A stretch of DNA of 64,000 nt from Streptomyces sp. NBC_01288 (GTDB taxonomy: Bacteria > Actinomycetota > Actinomycetes > Streptomycetales > Streptomycetaceae): NCBI RefSeq assembly GCF_035982055.1, contig NZ_CP108427.1, positions 4,340,001 to 4,404,000 of the forward strand, given 5' to 3'. Below, piece by piece: positions 15,349 through 25,508 of this stretch. The notes under the pieces are model-generated. The model was not told the DNA's origin. It did no database searches and worked only from the letters and a program-made list of their open reading frames with translations. The first letter of the stretch is position 1; every line of letters begins with the position of its first letter. The position numbers were made by a program, and so were the translations under genes.

Positions 15349-16083
15349 ATGTTCACCCCCGAACAACGCGACCGCACCCGCGCCCGACTCCTCGCCCGCG
15401 CCGAGTCCGACGACTCGATCACCGGCTTCGCCCACACCGGCTCGCACGCCACCGGCACCGGCGACCGCTGGTCGGACACGGACATCGTGCTGGCGGTCGA
15501 CGGTGACATCGCCGAGACGGTGAACCGGTGGACGGCGTGGATCTACTGCGAGTTCGACACCCGGCACCACTGGGACCTGCCGGTGCCGGGTGCGAGCGTC
15601 GTCCGGCTGTTCCTGCTGCCCGGCTGGGTGGAGCTGGACATCACCTTCGCCCCGGAGACGGAGTTCGGCGCCCGGGGTCCAGCCTGGCAAACACTCTTCG
15701 GCACCCCGCACGCCCAGCCGCCGTTCCCCCCGCCCGACCGCAACACCGTGATCGGCTTCGCCTGGCACCACGCCCTGCACGCCCACATCTGCCTTGAACG
15801 GGGCCGCAGTTGGCAAGCAGCACACTGGATCAACGCCCTGCGCGACCAACTGATCACCCTGGCCTGCCTACGCCTCGACCTCCCCACCGCCTACTCGAAG
15901 GGCGCCCACCTGCTCCCGGACGAAATCACCGCCCCACTGGAATCCACCCTCATCCGCTCCCTCACGGCCCCCGAACTCCGCCGCGCGCTCACCGCGACAA
16001 TCACCGCCACGGCAGCGGAACTCGACCACTCCGACCCCGAACTCGCCACCCGCATACGCCCGATGCTCACGGAGCTGACCTGA
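15349..16083 (+). CDS. Nucleotidyltransferase-domain protein (aminoglycoside-type)
   Basis: This 244-aa protein has the polymerase-beta nucleotidyltransferase core. The segment HTGSHATGTGDRWSDTDIVL gives the GS motif and the two metal-binding Asp residues of SDTD, and WVELDITF gives the third Asp. The helical C-terminal half contains FAWHHALHAHICLERGRSW and RDQLITLACL, as in streptomycin/kanamycin adenylyltransferase relatives. It may nucleotidylate a small molecule or a protein. No resistance function can be asserted. An alternative start lies at 15334. The next gene begins three bases after its stop, so the two are co-expressed. Confidence 0.75.
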   Translation: MFTPEQRDRTRARLLARAESDDSITGFAHTGSHATGTGDRWSDTDIVLAVDGDIAETVNRWTAWIYCEFDTRHHWDLPVPGASVVRLFLLPGWVELDITFAPETEFGARGPAWQTLFGTPHAQPPFPPPDRNTVIGFAWHHALHAHICLERGRSWQAAHWINALRDQLITLACLRLDLPTAYSKGAHLLPDEITAPLESTLIRSLTAPELRRALTATITATAAELDHSDPELATRIRPMLTELT

Positions 16084-16086
16084 CGC

Positions 16087-16764
16087 ATGGCCACGCCCTC
16101 ACACATCGACCTCACTCCGATCCCACCCGGCCAGGTCACCCTCACCGACCGCCGCACGCAACGCAGTTGGACGGTCGACCTCGCCCCCTTCCACCTCGGC
16201 ACCCTCCCCGTCACCCAGGAGCAGTACGCCCAGGTCACCGGCGAACACCCGAGCACCGCACAGGGCAGCGGCCACCTCCCCGTGGAGACCGTGTCGTGGC
16301 GGGAGGCGGTCCTCTTCTGCAACTCCCTGTCCCAGCAAGAAGAGTTGACCCCGGCGTACGACTTCGACGCCGAAGGCGAACCCCTCCTACGGGGACCCTC
16401 GACCGACGGCTACCGCCTCCCCACCGAAGCCGAGTGGGAGTACGCGTGCCGGGCGGGGACGAGCGGCCCCCGCTACGGCCCCCTCGACGACATCGCCTGG
16501 CACCGCGGCAACTCCGACGAACGCCCCCACGAACCGGGCGCCCGACTCCCCAACCCGTGGGGCCTGCACGACATGCTGGGCAACGTGTGGGAGTGGTGCT
16601 GGGACCTCTACGACCCCGAGGTCTACGGCACGTACCGCGTCCTGCGCGGCGGCGGGTGGTTCGACGAGCACTGGAGCTGCCGCGCCTCCGTACGCCGCCG
16701 AAGCCACCCGACGTTCCGGGTGGACGACGTGGGCTTCCGCGTCGCCCGGTCCGTCACGAGCTGA
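16087..16764 (+). CDS. SUMF1/FGE-like protein lacking the catalytic cysteines
   Basis: This 225-aa protein has the formylglycine-generating-enzyme fold signature: FHLGTLPVTQEQYAQV, PVETVSWREAVLFCN, YRLPTEAEWEYACRAGT, NPWGLHDMLGNVWEWC, and VLRGGGWFDEHWSC. True FGE enzymes have two active-site Cys shortly after the GGSW element. Here those positions appear to be Phe/Asp and Trp/Ser, with only one Cys further on, so formylglycine formation is unlikely. SUMF1-fold proteins without the Cys pair occur in other oxidative or ligand-binding roles. It is coupled to the nucleotidyltransferase gene (3-base gap) and converges with the flavoprotein gene. Confidence 0.82.
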   Translation: MATPSHIDLTPIPPGQVTLTDRRTQRSWTVDLAPFHLGTLPVTQEQYAQVTGEHPSTAQGSGHLPVETVSWREAVLFCNSLSQQEELTPAYDFDAEGEPLLRGPSTDGYRLPTEAEWEYACRAGTSGPRYGPLDDIAWHRGNSDERPHEPGARLPNPWGLHDMLGNVWEWCWDLYDPEVYGTYRVLRGGGWFDEHWSCRASVRRRSHPTFRVDDVGFRVARSVTS

Positions 16765-16792
16765 GCCCCCGTCGCAACCACCCGGTCGCCAA

Positions 16793-18037
16793 CTACCCGT
16801 GCGCTGCCGCCAGATGCTTCACCAACCTCGGCGACGCGAACTCCGTCCCGCACACGAACCGCATCACCGGCCCGTACGACGACGCCGACGGAAGCCCCGT
16901 GAAGTACACGCCCGGCACGGACGACACATACCCGGCGCCGAGTTTCGGCGTGCCCCGGCTCACCGCCAGCTGGGTGCGCAGCTCGTGCCCGAGGAAGTCC
17001 ATCGCCGCGATGTCGACCCGGTAGCCCGTCGCGGATATGACGTGATCGGCGGTGAGTTGCTGCGTGCTCCCGCCCGGCGTCGCGACGGTGAGCACCGGGC
17101 CGCCGTTCGCCGCGCCCGCGCCGCCTGCCGCCTCCGCCCGTACGATCCGCTCGACCTCGCTGACCTGTACCTTCCCCTCGAACCGCTCGCGCAGCCACCA
17201 CGCCCCGAGCGGCCCGAGCACCCGGCGGACCAGGTAGTGCCGGGTCTGCTCGGGGAGGTGGCGGTACGGCTGGGGGTGGTAACTCAGCGCCCACAGCGAC
17301 CACGCCCGCCCGAACGGCGACTCGGGGCGCAGCTTCGGCTGCTTCCACGGGGGTGCGCCGAAGGCGACCCGGCCGTGCCCGCGCGAGACGATCCGCACGT
17401 TCGCACCCGCCTCCGCCGCCAACACCGCAGTCTCCAGGGCGGATTGACCGGCGCCGACGACGATCAGCTCCTTGCCCTTGAACGCGCTCAGGTCGTGGTG
17501 CTGGGAACTGTGCGAGACGGGACCGGTGGGCGCGGGCCCGTCGACCGCCGCGGCGGCCAACTCCGGCGGGAGGTGGGCCAGTCCGTACAGCCCGGTCGCG
17601 ACCACGACCGCCCTCGCCGTGAACAACTCCCCCGAGTCCAGCTTGAGTTCGAAGCCGCCGCCCTTGCCACGGTCCCCGTTCCGATCCGCTTTCCGGTCGA
17701 CGGAGACGACTCGCACCCGCTCCAGCTCGGGCACCAGCTTCTGCTGGAACCACTCGCCGTAGGCGATGAAGGTCTCCACGGGGATGATGTCCTCGTCGGT
17801 GACCAGGCGGGGGATGCCGGCCGCGTCGCAGTAGTCGACGAGGTTGTGGCCTGGCTGCGGGGCGTCGAGGCTGGAGGCGGCCGGAGTCGACTTCAGGAGC
17901 ATCCCGGCGGGCATGTGGTCACGCCAACTGACCATGGGCTCGCCGAAGACACGGACCGGAATGCCACGCGCCCGCAGATGCGCGGCGGTGGACAGGCCGA
18001 ACGGCCCGGCGCCGATGACTGCTACCGGTTGAATCAC
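16793..18037 (-). CDS. FAD/NAD(P)-binding monooxygenase-like protein
   Basis: This 414-aa flavoprotein starts with a Rossmann motif, VAVIGAGPFGLSTAAHLRA, for FAD. It has a second dinucleotide site, IVVGAGQSALETAVLAAEAG, for NAD(P)H, and a C-terminal VISATGYRVDIAAMDFL with the ATGY element seen in flavin monooxygenases. It also shows SHSSQHHDLSAFKGKE, reminiscent of the FMO fingerprint. It could hydroxylate or oxidise a small molecule at a heteroatom; the substrate is unknown. The start is GTG 18037 with AGGGAC upstream. It follows the ATP-grasp gene on the same strand with a 92-base gap, so the two probably act in one pathway. Confidence 0.85.
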   Translation of the reverse strand: MIQPVAVIGAGPFGLSTAAHLRARGIPVRVFGEPMVSWRDHMPAGMLLKSTPAASSLDAPQPGHNLVDYCDAAGIPRLVTDEDIIPVETFIAYGEWFQQKLVPELERVRVVSVDRKADRNGDRGKGGGFELKLDSGELFTARAVVVATGLYGLAHLPPELAAAAVDGPAPTGPVSHSSQHHDLSAFKGKELIVVGAGQSALETAVLAAEAGANVRIVSRGHGRVAFGAPPWKQPKLRPESPFGRAWSLWALSYHPQPYRHLPEQTRHYLVRRVLGPLGAWWLRERFEGKVQVSEVERIVRAEAAGGAGAANGGPVLTVATPGGSTQQLTADHVISATGYRVDIAAMDFLGHELRTQLAVSRGTPKLGAGYVSSVPGVYFTGLPSASSYGPVMRFVCGTEFASPRLVKHLAAAHG

Positions 18038-18129
18038 GAAGTCCCTCCCCAGGACGTCAATTCGTCACTTCGTGCTGGGGCCGCTGCTCGAACTCGCGTG
18101 CCCCTTGCGCTACTTGCTCACTGCTGGAG

Positions 18130-19413
18130 TTACTGCTTGCCGCTACTGGTGCTGCTGCCACGCCGGTTGGTGCGCCACAGTTGATACAGATGCTTCGCGC
18201 CCGGCCGCACGAAGCGGGCCAGCATCGTGAAGAACGGCCGCAGGTCGTCACCCGCGAGCCAGGCCAGCTCCGTCCCGCTCGCCCGCGCCGGTGCGTGCGG
18301 CGTCGTATAGCCGCTGCGGCGGTAGGCGAGGAGGGCGGGCAGGTCGATGTTCTCCACGATGTACCGGTGGCCGGCGCGCTGCTCCCCCTCCGGGACGGAG
18401 CGGCCGGTCAGGTCGAGGTGCATGGCGCGGACCACGTCCACCCCCGACTCGTTCTCGAAGAGCCGGAACTGGGCGCCCATGCGGGGGTTGAAGTCGAGCA
18501 GTTTGTACTGACCGTCGCGCCGGTCGAAGCGCAGGTCGAGGTCGATGATTCCGGTGAAGCCGATCTGTTTGATGAAACGTGCGGCGAGGTCCGCGAGTTC
18601 CGGATTGTCCACGACATACGCATTTGCCGTCATGCCCGCGTGCGGCGGCCAGGAGCGCACCTTCACGCCGGTGAACATGGCGAGCGGGGTCGAGTCCTGG
18701 TCGAAGTACGCGTGCACGATCCAGTCCTCGGCGTCCTCCCTCGGCAGATACTCCTGGAGGATCACCCCGGGGTGCTCGCCCCAGTCCCGGGCGAGCGTGA
18801 GCAGCCCCTCGCGGGTCGCGATCCTCGTCGTCCCGTTGACGGCCGGCCGGGAGCGCCGTACGAATGCCTCCCTGTTCTTGGCCACGATCGGGAAGCGGGC
18901 CTTCTCGGCGAAGTCGACGATGTCGTCGTACGACTGCGGGAAGGCCGCCGCGGGGCTGGGGATGCCGTGTTCCACACAGAGTTCGTGCAGCCCCTGCTTG
19001 CTCGCGAGGCGACGCGGCAACTTCGGTTCCACACGCGGGAAGAGGAAGCGGGAACCGAGCACGTCCTGGTGCTCGGCGATCAGGACGGCGGCCTCCTCGT
19101 CGGTGGGGATGAGGACGGCGGGCCGGCCGATACGGCGCCCGACGCGCAGCAGACCCTCCACCAGTCGACCGGGTTCCTCCGTGCCGGTCGTCGGCCACAC
19201 GAACGCGCGCTCCAGATAACGGGACGCGGCCGCCGGCGTGTAACGGTCCTCCGTGATCGCATACATCGGCACGCCGAGGCGCCCCAGACTCCGGATCGCA
19301 CCCACCCCGCCGTGATGCAGTGGATAGTGGCCGAACTTCACGATCAGGCCCGGCACTTCGCGGTCCGCCTCGAAAGGCACACTGCTGGTGCGCTTGGCCA
19401 CGGGTCCCCCCAC
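18130..19413 (-). CDS. ATP-grasp carboxylate-amine ligase-like protein
   Basis: This 427-aa protein has an N-terminal pre-ATP-grasp region (GLIVKFGHYPLHHGGVGAIR, RPAVLIPTDEEAAVL), the ATP-binding central domain (KARFPIVAKNREAFVRR, GVILQEYLPREDAEDWIVHA), and the metal-binding end IIDLDLRFDRRDGQ with LLDFNPRMGAQF. Enzymes of this fold form amide or ester bonds from a carboxylate and ATP. The substrate is unknown. GTG 19413 and GTG 19401 are both possible starts, each behind a G-rich site. It is divergent from fumarylacetoacetase and precedes the flavoprotein, suggesting a short biosynthetic unit. Confidence 0.83.
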   Translation of the reverse strand: MGGPVAKRTSSVPFEADREVPGLIVKFGHYPLHHGGVGAIRSLGRLGVPMYAITEDRYTPAAASRYLERAFVWPTTGTEEPGRLVEGLLRVGRRIGRPAVLIPTDEEAAVLIAEHQDVLGSRFLFPRVEPKLPRRLASKQGLHELCVEHGIPSPAAAFPQSYDDIVDFAEKARFPIVAKNREAFVRRSRPAVNGTTRIATREGLLTLARDWGEHPGVILQEYLPREDAEDWIVHAYFDQDSTPLAMFTGVKVRSWPPHAGMTANAYVVDNPELADLAARFIKQIGFTGIIDLDLRFDRRDGQYKLLDFNPRMGAQFRLFENESGVDVVRAMHLDLTGRSVPEGEQRAGHRYIVENIDLPALLAYRRSGYTTPHAPARASGTELAWLAGDDLRPFFTMLARFVRPGAKHLYQLWRTNRRGSSTSSGKQ

Positions 19414-19597
19414 GTGTCCCCCCTACGGACCGGACCCACCCCGTCCGTGTCCCCCAAAGGACGCTAAGCCGGAATTGCCGCTTCCGACAAGACCTATTCG
19501 GACATTGCGAACTCTTTAGACACTGCCGGTTCCCGCAACTCACCCGTAACGTGTGGCGCGGCCACATGCGAGTACGTACGAGAGTGAGGCAGCACCC

Positions 19598-20812
19598 GTG
19601 CCCCCCTTCGATCTTCCCGAGGGCGACCCCTTCGGCCCGCACAACCTTCCCTACGGCGTCTTCTCGCCCGTCGGCTCGGCCGAACGGACCGTCGGCGTCC
19701 GGCTCGGCGACCACGTGCTCGACGCGGGCGCGGCAGCGGAGGCACTCGGCTCGCCGTACGTCTCCCTCCTCGCGCACCCCACCCTCGACCCGCTGCTCGC
19801 CGCGGGCCACACGGCCTGGTCGGACGTCCGGCGCGCGCTGACCGCGTGGGTGACGGTCCCGTCCCACCAGGACACGATCGCCCCGTACTTCCACCCGCTC
19901 TCGTCGGTGACCCTGCACCTCCCCTTCGAGGTCGCGGACTACGTCGACTTCTACGCCTCCGAGAACCACGCCCGGAACGTCGGCCGCATCTTCCGCCCCG
20001 ACGCCCCCGACTCCCTGACCCCCAACTGGAAGCACCTGCCGATCGGTTACCACGGCCGCGCCGGCACGATCGTGGTCTCGGGCACGGATGTCGTACGACC
20101 GTCCGGCCAGCGCAAGTCCCCGGCCGACCCCGCGCCGGTCTTCGGCCCGTCGGTCCGCCTGGACATCGAGGCGGAGGTCGGCTTCGTGGTCGGCGCGCCG
20201 TCGACGATGGGCAGGCCGGTGCCGCTCGCCGACTTCCGCGAACACGTCTTCGGCCTGTGCCTCCTCAACGACTGGTCGGCCCGCGACATCCAGGCCTGGG
20301 AGTACGTCCCCCTCGGCCCGTTCCTCGGCAAGTCCTTCGCCACGTCGGTGTCGGCGTGGATCACCCCGCTGGACGCGCTGGAGGAGTCGCGAGCAACCCC
20401 GCCGGAGCGCACCCACGACCTCCTCCCCTACCTGGACGACTCGGCCGAGGAACCCGGCGGCTACGACCTCCGCATCACCGTCGCGATCAACGGCCACACG
20501 GTGTCCGAGCCGCCGTTCTCCACCATGTACTGGACGGCCGCCCAGCAACTCGCCCAGATGACGGCCAACGGCGCCTCCCTCCGCACCGGCGACCTCTACG
20601 GCTCCGGCACGGTCAGCGGCCCGACGGAACGTGAGCGGGGTTCGCTCCTGGAACTGACCTGGAACGGCCGCGACCCCCTCGAACTCCCGGACGGCAAGCG
20701 GACGTTCCTGGAGGACGGGGATGTCGTGACCCTGTCGGCGTGGGCGCCGGGCGCGGACGGCACACGGGTGGGTCTGGGCGAGGTCACCGGGCGGATCGTG
20801 GCGCGGAGCTGA
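19598..20812 (+). CDS. fahA: Fumarylacetoacetase
   Basis: This 404-aa enzyme splits 4-fumarylacetoacetate to fumarate and acetoacetate, the last step of tyrosine catabolism by homogentisate. The N-terminal SH3-like domain is followed by the FAH catalytic barrel. Key motifs are DFYASENHARNVGRIFRP (His base and metal ligand region), LPIGYHGRAGTIVVSGTDV, LDIEAEVGFVVG (metal-binding acidic residues) and LLNDWSARDIQAWEYVPLGP. Full family length. GTG 19598 has GTGAGG upstream and gives the usual N-terminus PPFDLPEGDPFGPHNLPYG. No other tyrosine-pathway gene is adjacent. Confidence 0.94.
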   Translation: MPPFDLPEGDPFGPHNLPYGVFSPVGSAERTVGVRLGDHVLDAGAAAEALGSPYVSLLAHPTLDPLLAAGHTAWSDVRRALTAWVTVPSHQDTIAPYFHPLSSVTLHLPFEVADYVDFYASENHARNVGRIFRPDAPDSLTPNWKHLPIGYHGRAGTIVVSGTDVVRPSGQRKSPADPAPVFGPSVRLDIEAEVGFVVGAPSTMGRPVPLADFREHVFGLCLLNDWSARDIQAWEYVPLGPFLGKSFATSVSAWITPLDALEESRATPPERTHDLLPYLDDSAEEPGGYDLRITVAINGHTVSEPPFSTMYWTAAQQLAQMTANGASLRTGDLYGSGTVSGPTERERGSLLELTWNGRDPLELPDGKRTFLEDGDVVTLSAWAPGADGTRVGLGEVTGRIVARS

Positions 20813-21043
20813 GACGCGAGGGGTGGCGCGGCCGGCGGGGCCTGCGGCGCGGGGGCCGGTGGGTGTGATGAGTCCGGTGGTCCCTGTACACCTGACTCCA
20901 GCCGCCCGTGCAGTCATACTGACGGCGGGCGGCACACACGTCGTGTCCCCGCCCTCGGGTACAGCCGCACCCGCGCCTGCTGTTCGTTGCGTTCCTCCCG
21001 TTCCTTCTGTTCGTTCCGCTGACCAGGATCCGGAGCCCATGGC

Positions 21044-21982
21044 ATGACTGTCTGCCTGCTCCTGCTGAGCGTCGTCGCCCTCTCGGCCGCCGTACCGGCT
21101 CCGCGCGCGCTGACCCGGGCGCTGTGGCCCGAACGGGAACCCGTGATCGGCCTGTGGGTGTGGCAGTGCCTGGTCGCCACGGTCCTGCTGTGCTGCCTGG
21201 CCGCCCTCGTCCTGGGCGCCGCCGCCGTCTTCCACACCGTCCGTGACCATGTCTTCGCCCCCGCTCCCCCGGCCGTCACTGCGGCCTACGACCTCTCCGC
21301 CGCCCCCGTCTGGGCGGTCGCCCTCACGCTGTCACTGGCCTGCGGCGCCGCCTGGACCACCGCGATGCTGGCCCGCGAACTCGCCGAGGCCCGCCGTCGC
21401 AGAGGCCAGGCCCGCGCCCACCTCCGCGAACGCGCCCCCGACCTACCGGCGGGCCTGCCCCCGGCGCGCGGCCCCTTGCTCGTCCTGGAGGACGAGTACC
21501 CGGACGCCTGGTGGATGCCCGGCCACCCGCCCCAACTCGTGGTCACCACAGGCGCGTTGCACCGCCTCACCGGTCACCAGCTCGACGCGGTCCTCACCCA
21601 CGAACGCGGCCACGCCCGCGCCCACCACGACTGGCTCCTGCACCTCTCGACCGCACTGGCCTCGGGCTTCCCGCACGTCCCCCTGTTCGCCCACTTCTGC
21701 GACCAGACCCACCGCCTGGTCGAGTTGGCCGCCGACGACACGGCCTCCCGCCAATGCGGCCACCTGACAACGGCGTTGGCCCTGATCGAGCTCAACAACC
21801 ACCGAGGCGTCCTCTCCTGCGCCTCCAGCCACCGCCTCCTCGGCGAACGCGTCAACCGCCTCCTGGACCCCCACCCGAGGCTGGGCCGCCGTCACCGCGC
21901 CCTGACGACGACGGTGGCGACCCTGGTCCCGCTGCTGCCCCTGCTGATCGTCTTCGCACCGGGACTTACGGCCTTGGGCTGA
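21044..21982 (+). CDS. M56 family membrane metallopeptidase
   Basis: This 312-aa membrane protein starts with a hydrophobic segment (VCLLLLSVVALSAAV) and has further membrane helices at about 44-66 and 92-112. It carries the zinc-protease motif HERGH at about residue 188 in LDAVLTHERGHARAHHDWL, with a downstream Glu in LVELAADDTASRQ as third ligand. A last hydrophobic stretch is near the C-terminus. This is the BlaR1/MecR1-type peptidase domain without the penicillin sensor. In actinobacteria it usually sits beside a BlaI-type repressor; none is adjacent here. Its last codons (GLTALG and stop) match the start of a degenerate repeat tract that continues downstream. Confidence 0.85.
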   Translation: MTVCLLLLSVVALSAAVPAPRALTRALWPEREPVIGLWVWQCLVATVLLCCLAALVLGAAAVFHTVRDHVFAPAPPAVTAAYDLSAAPVWAVALTLSLACGAAWTTAMLARELAEARRRRGQARAHLRERAPDLPAGLPPARGPLLVLEDEYPDAWWMPGHPPQLVVTTGALHRLTGHQLDAVLTHERGHARAHHDWLLHLSTALASGFPHVPLFAHFCDQTHRLVELAADDTASRQCGHLTTALALIELNNHRGVLSCASSHRLLGERVNRLLDPHPRLGRRHRALTTTVATLVPLLPLLIVFAPGLTALG

Positions 21983-22470
21983 GGAACCCGGGCTCACGGT
22001 CCTGGGCCGAGCGCCAAACGCCCACAGCCCTGGGGCCGCCGGCCGTAGCGGGCTCCCTGCACCCCGGGCCCGAGAACCTGGGCTCACGGTCCTGCGGCGG
22101 CGCACCCGGGCCGGCGGCACTGGGTAGGTGGCCCCGGGGCAACGATCGGCGTGGCTGACCGCAGTCGGCCGACGGCACAGGGCAGACGGCAGCGACCCGA
22201 CAGCGGTGTCCGGCGGCAACGGCCGGCACCGCCGACCTGACGACAACGGCCCGACCTCAGCGACTGACGGCAACGGCAGGCAGCCCCGGCCTCACGGCAG
22301 CGGGCCGGCGCTCCCACCCGACGCACTCGCCCAACGGGACGGCCCGACAGCACCCACCCGAACGCACTGAGCTACGGCCCCGGCGCTGCGGGGCCTGATC
22401 CGAGGAGCCTGGCCCGAGGAGCCTGGGCTCACGGCCCTGCGCTGACGCCCCCAGCCTGACCGCCCTGGGC
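21961..22470 (+). repeat. Degenerate repeat tract after the M56 gene
   Basis: The unit is approximately GGGCTCACGGYCCTGGGC followed by GAGGA. Clear copies start at about 21988, 22079 and 22424, with weaker ones at 21961 (the end of the M56 coding sequence), 22369 and 22456. An exact direct repeat GAGGAGCCTGG occurs at 22402-22412 and 22416-22426. The whole 550-base gap up to the recQ stop has no convincing gene; open frames on both strands are compositional and repetitive. The tract looks like old duplications of the 3' end of the peptidase gene. Confidence 0.55.
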
Positions 22471-22532
22471 CGAGGACCCTACCGGGGACTACCCACGCCC
22501 CTGTCCGGGCCCCAACACCCCAGTCCCGCCCC

Positions 22533-24623
<2,091 letters not shown>

Positions 24624-24869
24624 CGCTCGTCCCCCGTACGTCGTCCCTCGACCACTGCGTCCACGATAGGGCTCCGCGCTGACAGCGTCGGAGTTATCCA
24701 CAGGCTGGTGGCGGTGACCGAATGTGGTCATTCGATTGGCTCCCGTCACATGGCGCGACGGACACGGCCGGAACATGCTGCTCGGGCGGGACCGCGGAGG
24801 CCCGCCACGCCCCGAACGGACGGCGCGCCGTGCGTGCGGACGCCTCCCGAAAGTCCAAGGAGCCCCGCC

Positions 24870-25436
24870 ATGTCCCCTCGGTCCTCACGGTTCTCCCGGT
24901 CCCCTCGGTCCCTGCGGAGCGCCGTCACGACCGCGATCACGGTGGCGACGGCCGCGGCCTTCGCACTGACCGCCGCCCCGGCCCACGCGGCGCCCGACCC
25001 CGACCCGTCCGTGTGGACCGAGCTGAGCAGGACGACCCGGGCCACCGCCAAGTACGGGTACGAGGGGCTCGCGGCGAGCGGCGGATACGCCCGCACCGAC
25101 ACCTGCGTCGCCGACCCGGCCGAGGGCGGCATGGGCTACCACTACGTCAACCCGGCGAACATCGGCTCGGTCGATCCGCAGAAGCCGGCGGCCCTCGTGT
25201 ACGCGGACGGGTTCACGAACGAGTACACGGGCACGTCCGGCGGCGACCCGCGCAAGCTGGTCGCGGTGGAGTGGGTCGTGAAGGACTCGGGCCAGGCCGC
25301 GCCGACGCTGTTCGGGCAGACCTTCCAGAAGGACCAGCTGCCCGGCTACTTCACCCTGCACGCCTGGCTCTACAAGCCCAACTCGGCGGGCGTGTTCGCC
25401 GCGTGGAACCCCGACGTCGTCTGCCCGACGGCCTGA
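24870..25436 (+). CDS. Secreted protein of unknown function
   Basis: This 188-aa protein has an Arg/Ser-rich start and a hydrophobic signal peptide (AVTTAITVATAAAFALTAAP) cleaved near AHA-A at residue 41. The mature domain contains ATAKYGYEGLAASGGYART, then GYHYVNPANIGSVDPQKPAA and VAVEWVVKDSG. It ends FTLHAWLYKPNSAGVFAAWN with a Cys pair (TDTCVAD and DVVCPTA) that may form a disulfide. Similar secreted proteins occur across Streptomyces, but no function is recognised. AAGGAG at 24857-24862 supports ATG 24870. It is divergent from recQ; the 246-base gap holds overlapping small palindromes, TGACC/GGTCA and CGAATG/CATTCG, near 24715-24734. Confidence 0.8.
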   Translation: MSPRSSRFSRSPRSLRSAVTTAITVATAAAFALTAAPAHAAPDPDPSVWTELSRTTRATAKYGYEGLAASGGYARTDTCVADPAEGGMGYHYVNPANIGSVDPQKPAALVYADGFTNEYTGTSGGDPRKLVAVEWVVKDSGQAAPTLFGQTFQKDQLPGYFTLHAWLYKPNSAGVFAAWNPDVVCPTA

Positions 25437-25449
25437 CCGCACCTACGCG

Positions 25450-25484
25450 AAGGCCCCGGCTCCCTCGAAGGGAACCGGGGCCTT
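25450..25484. terminator. Strong hairpin terminator between convergent genes
   Basis: AAGGCCCCGG at 25450-25459 pairs with CCGGGGCCTT at 25475-25484, with an inner TCCC/GGGA stem and a small loop. It lies between the secreted-protein gene and the end of nuoN, which converge, and probably terminates both transcripts. Confidence 0.8.
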
Positions 25485-25508
25485 GCGCATGGGCTCATCG
25501 GCCTGTGC

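Noticed and set aside
15349..16083. Antibiotic-resistance aminoglycoside adenylyltransferase
   Set aside because: Only the general nucleotidyltransferase motifs are visible; nothing supports a specific antibiotic substrate.
16087..16764. True formylglycine-generating enzyme for a sulfatase
   Set aside because: The two catalytic cysteines are missing and no sulfatase gene is nearby.
21983..22532. Several open frames on both strands between the M56 gene and recQ
   Set aside because: They lack ribosome binding sites and codon bias and translate the degenerate repeat tract.
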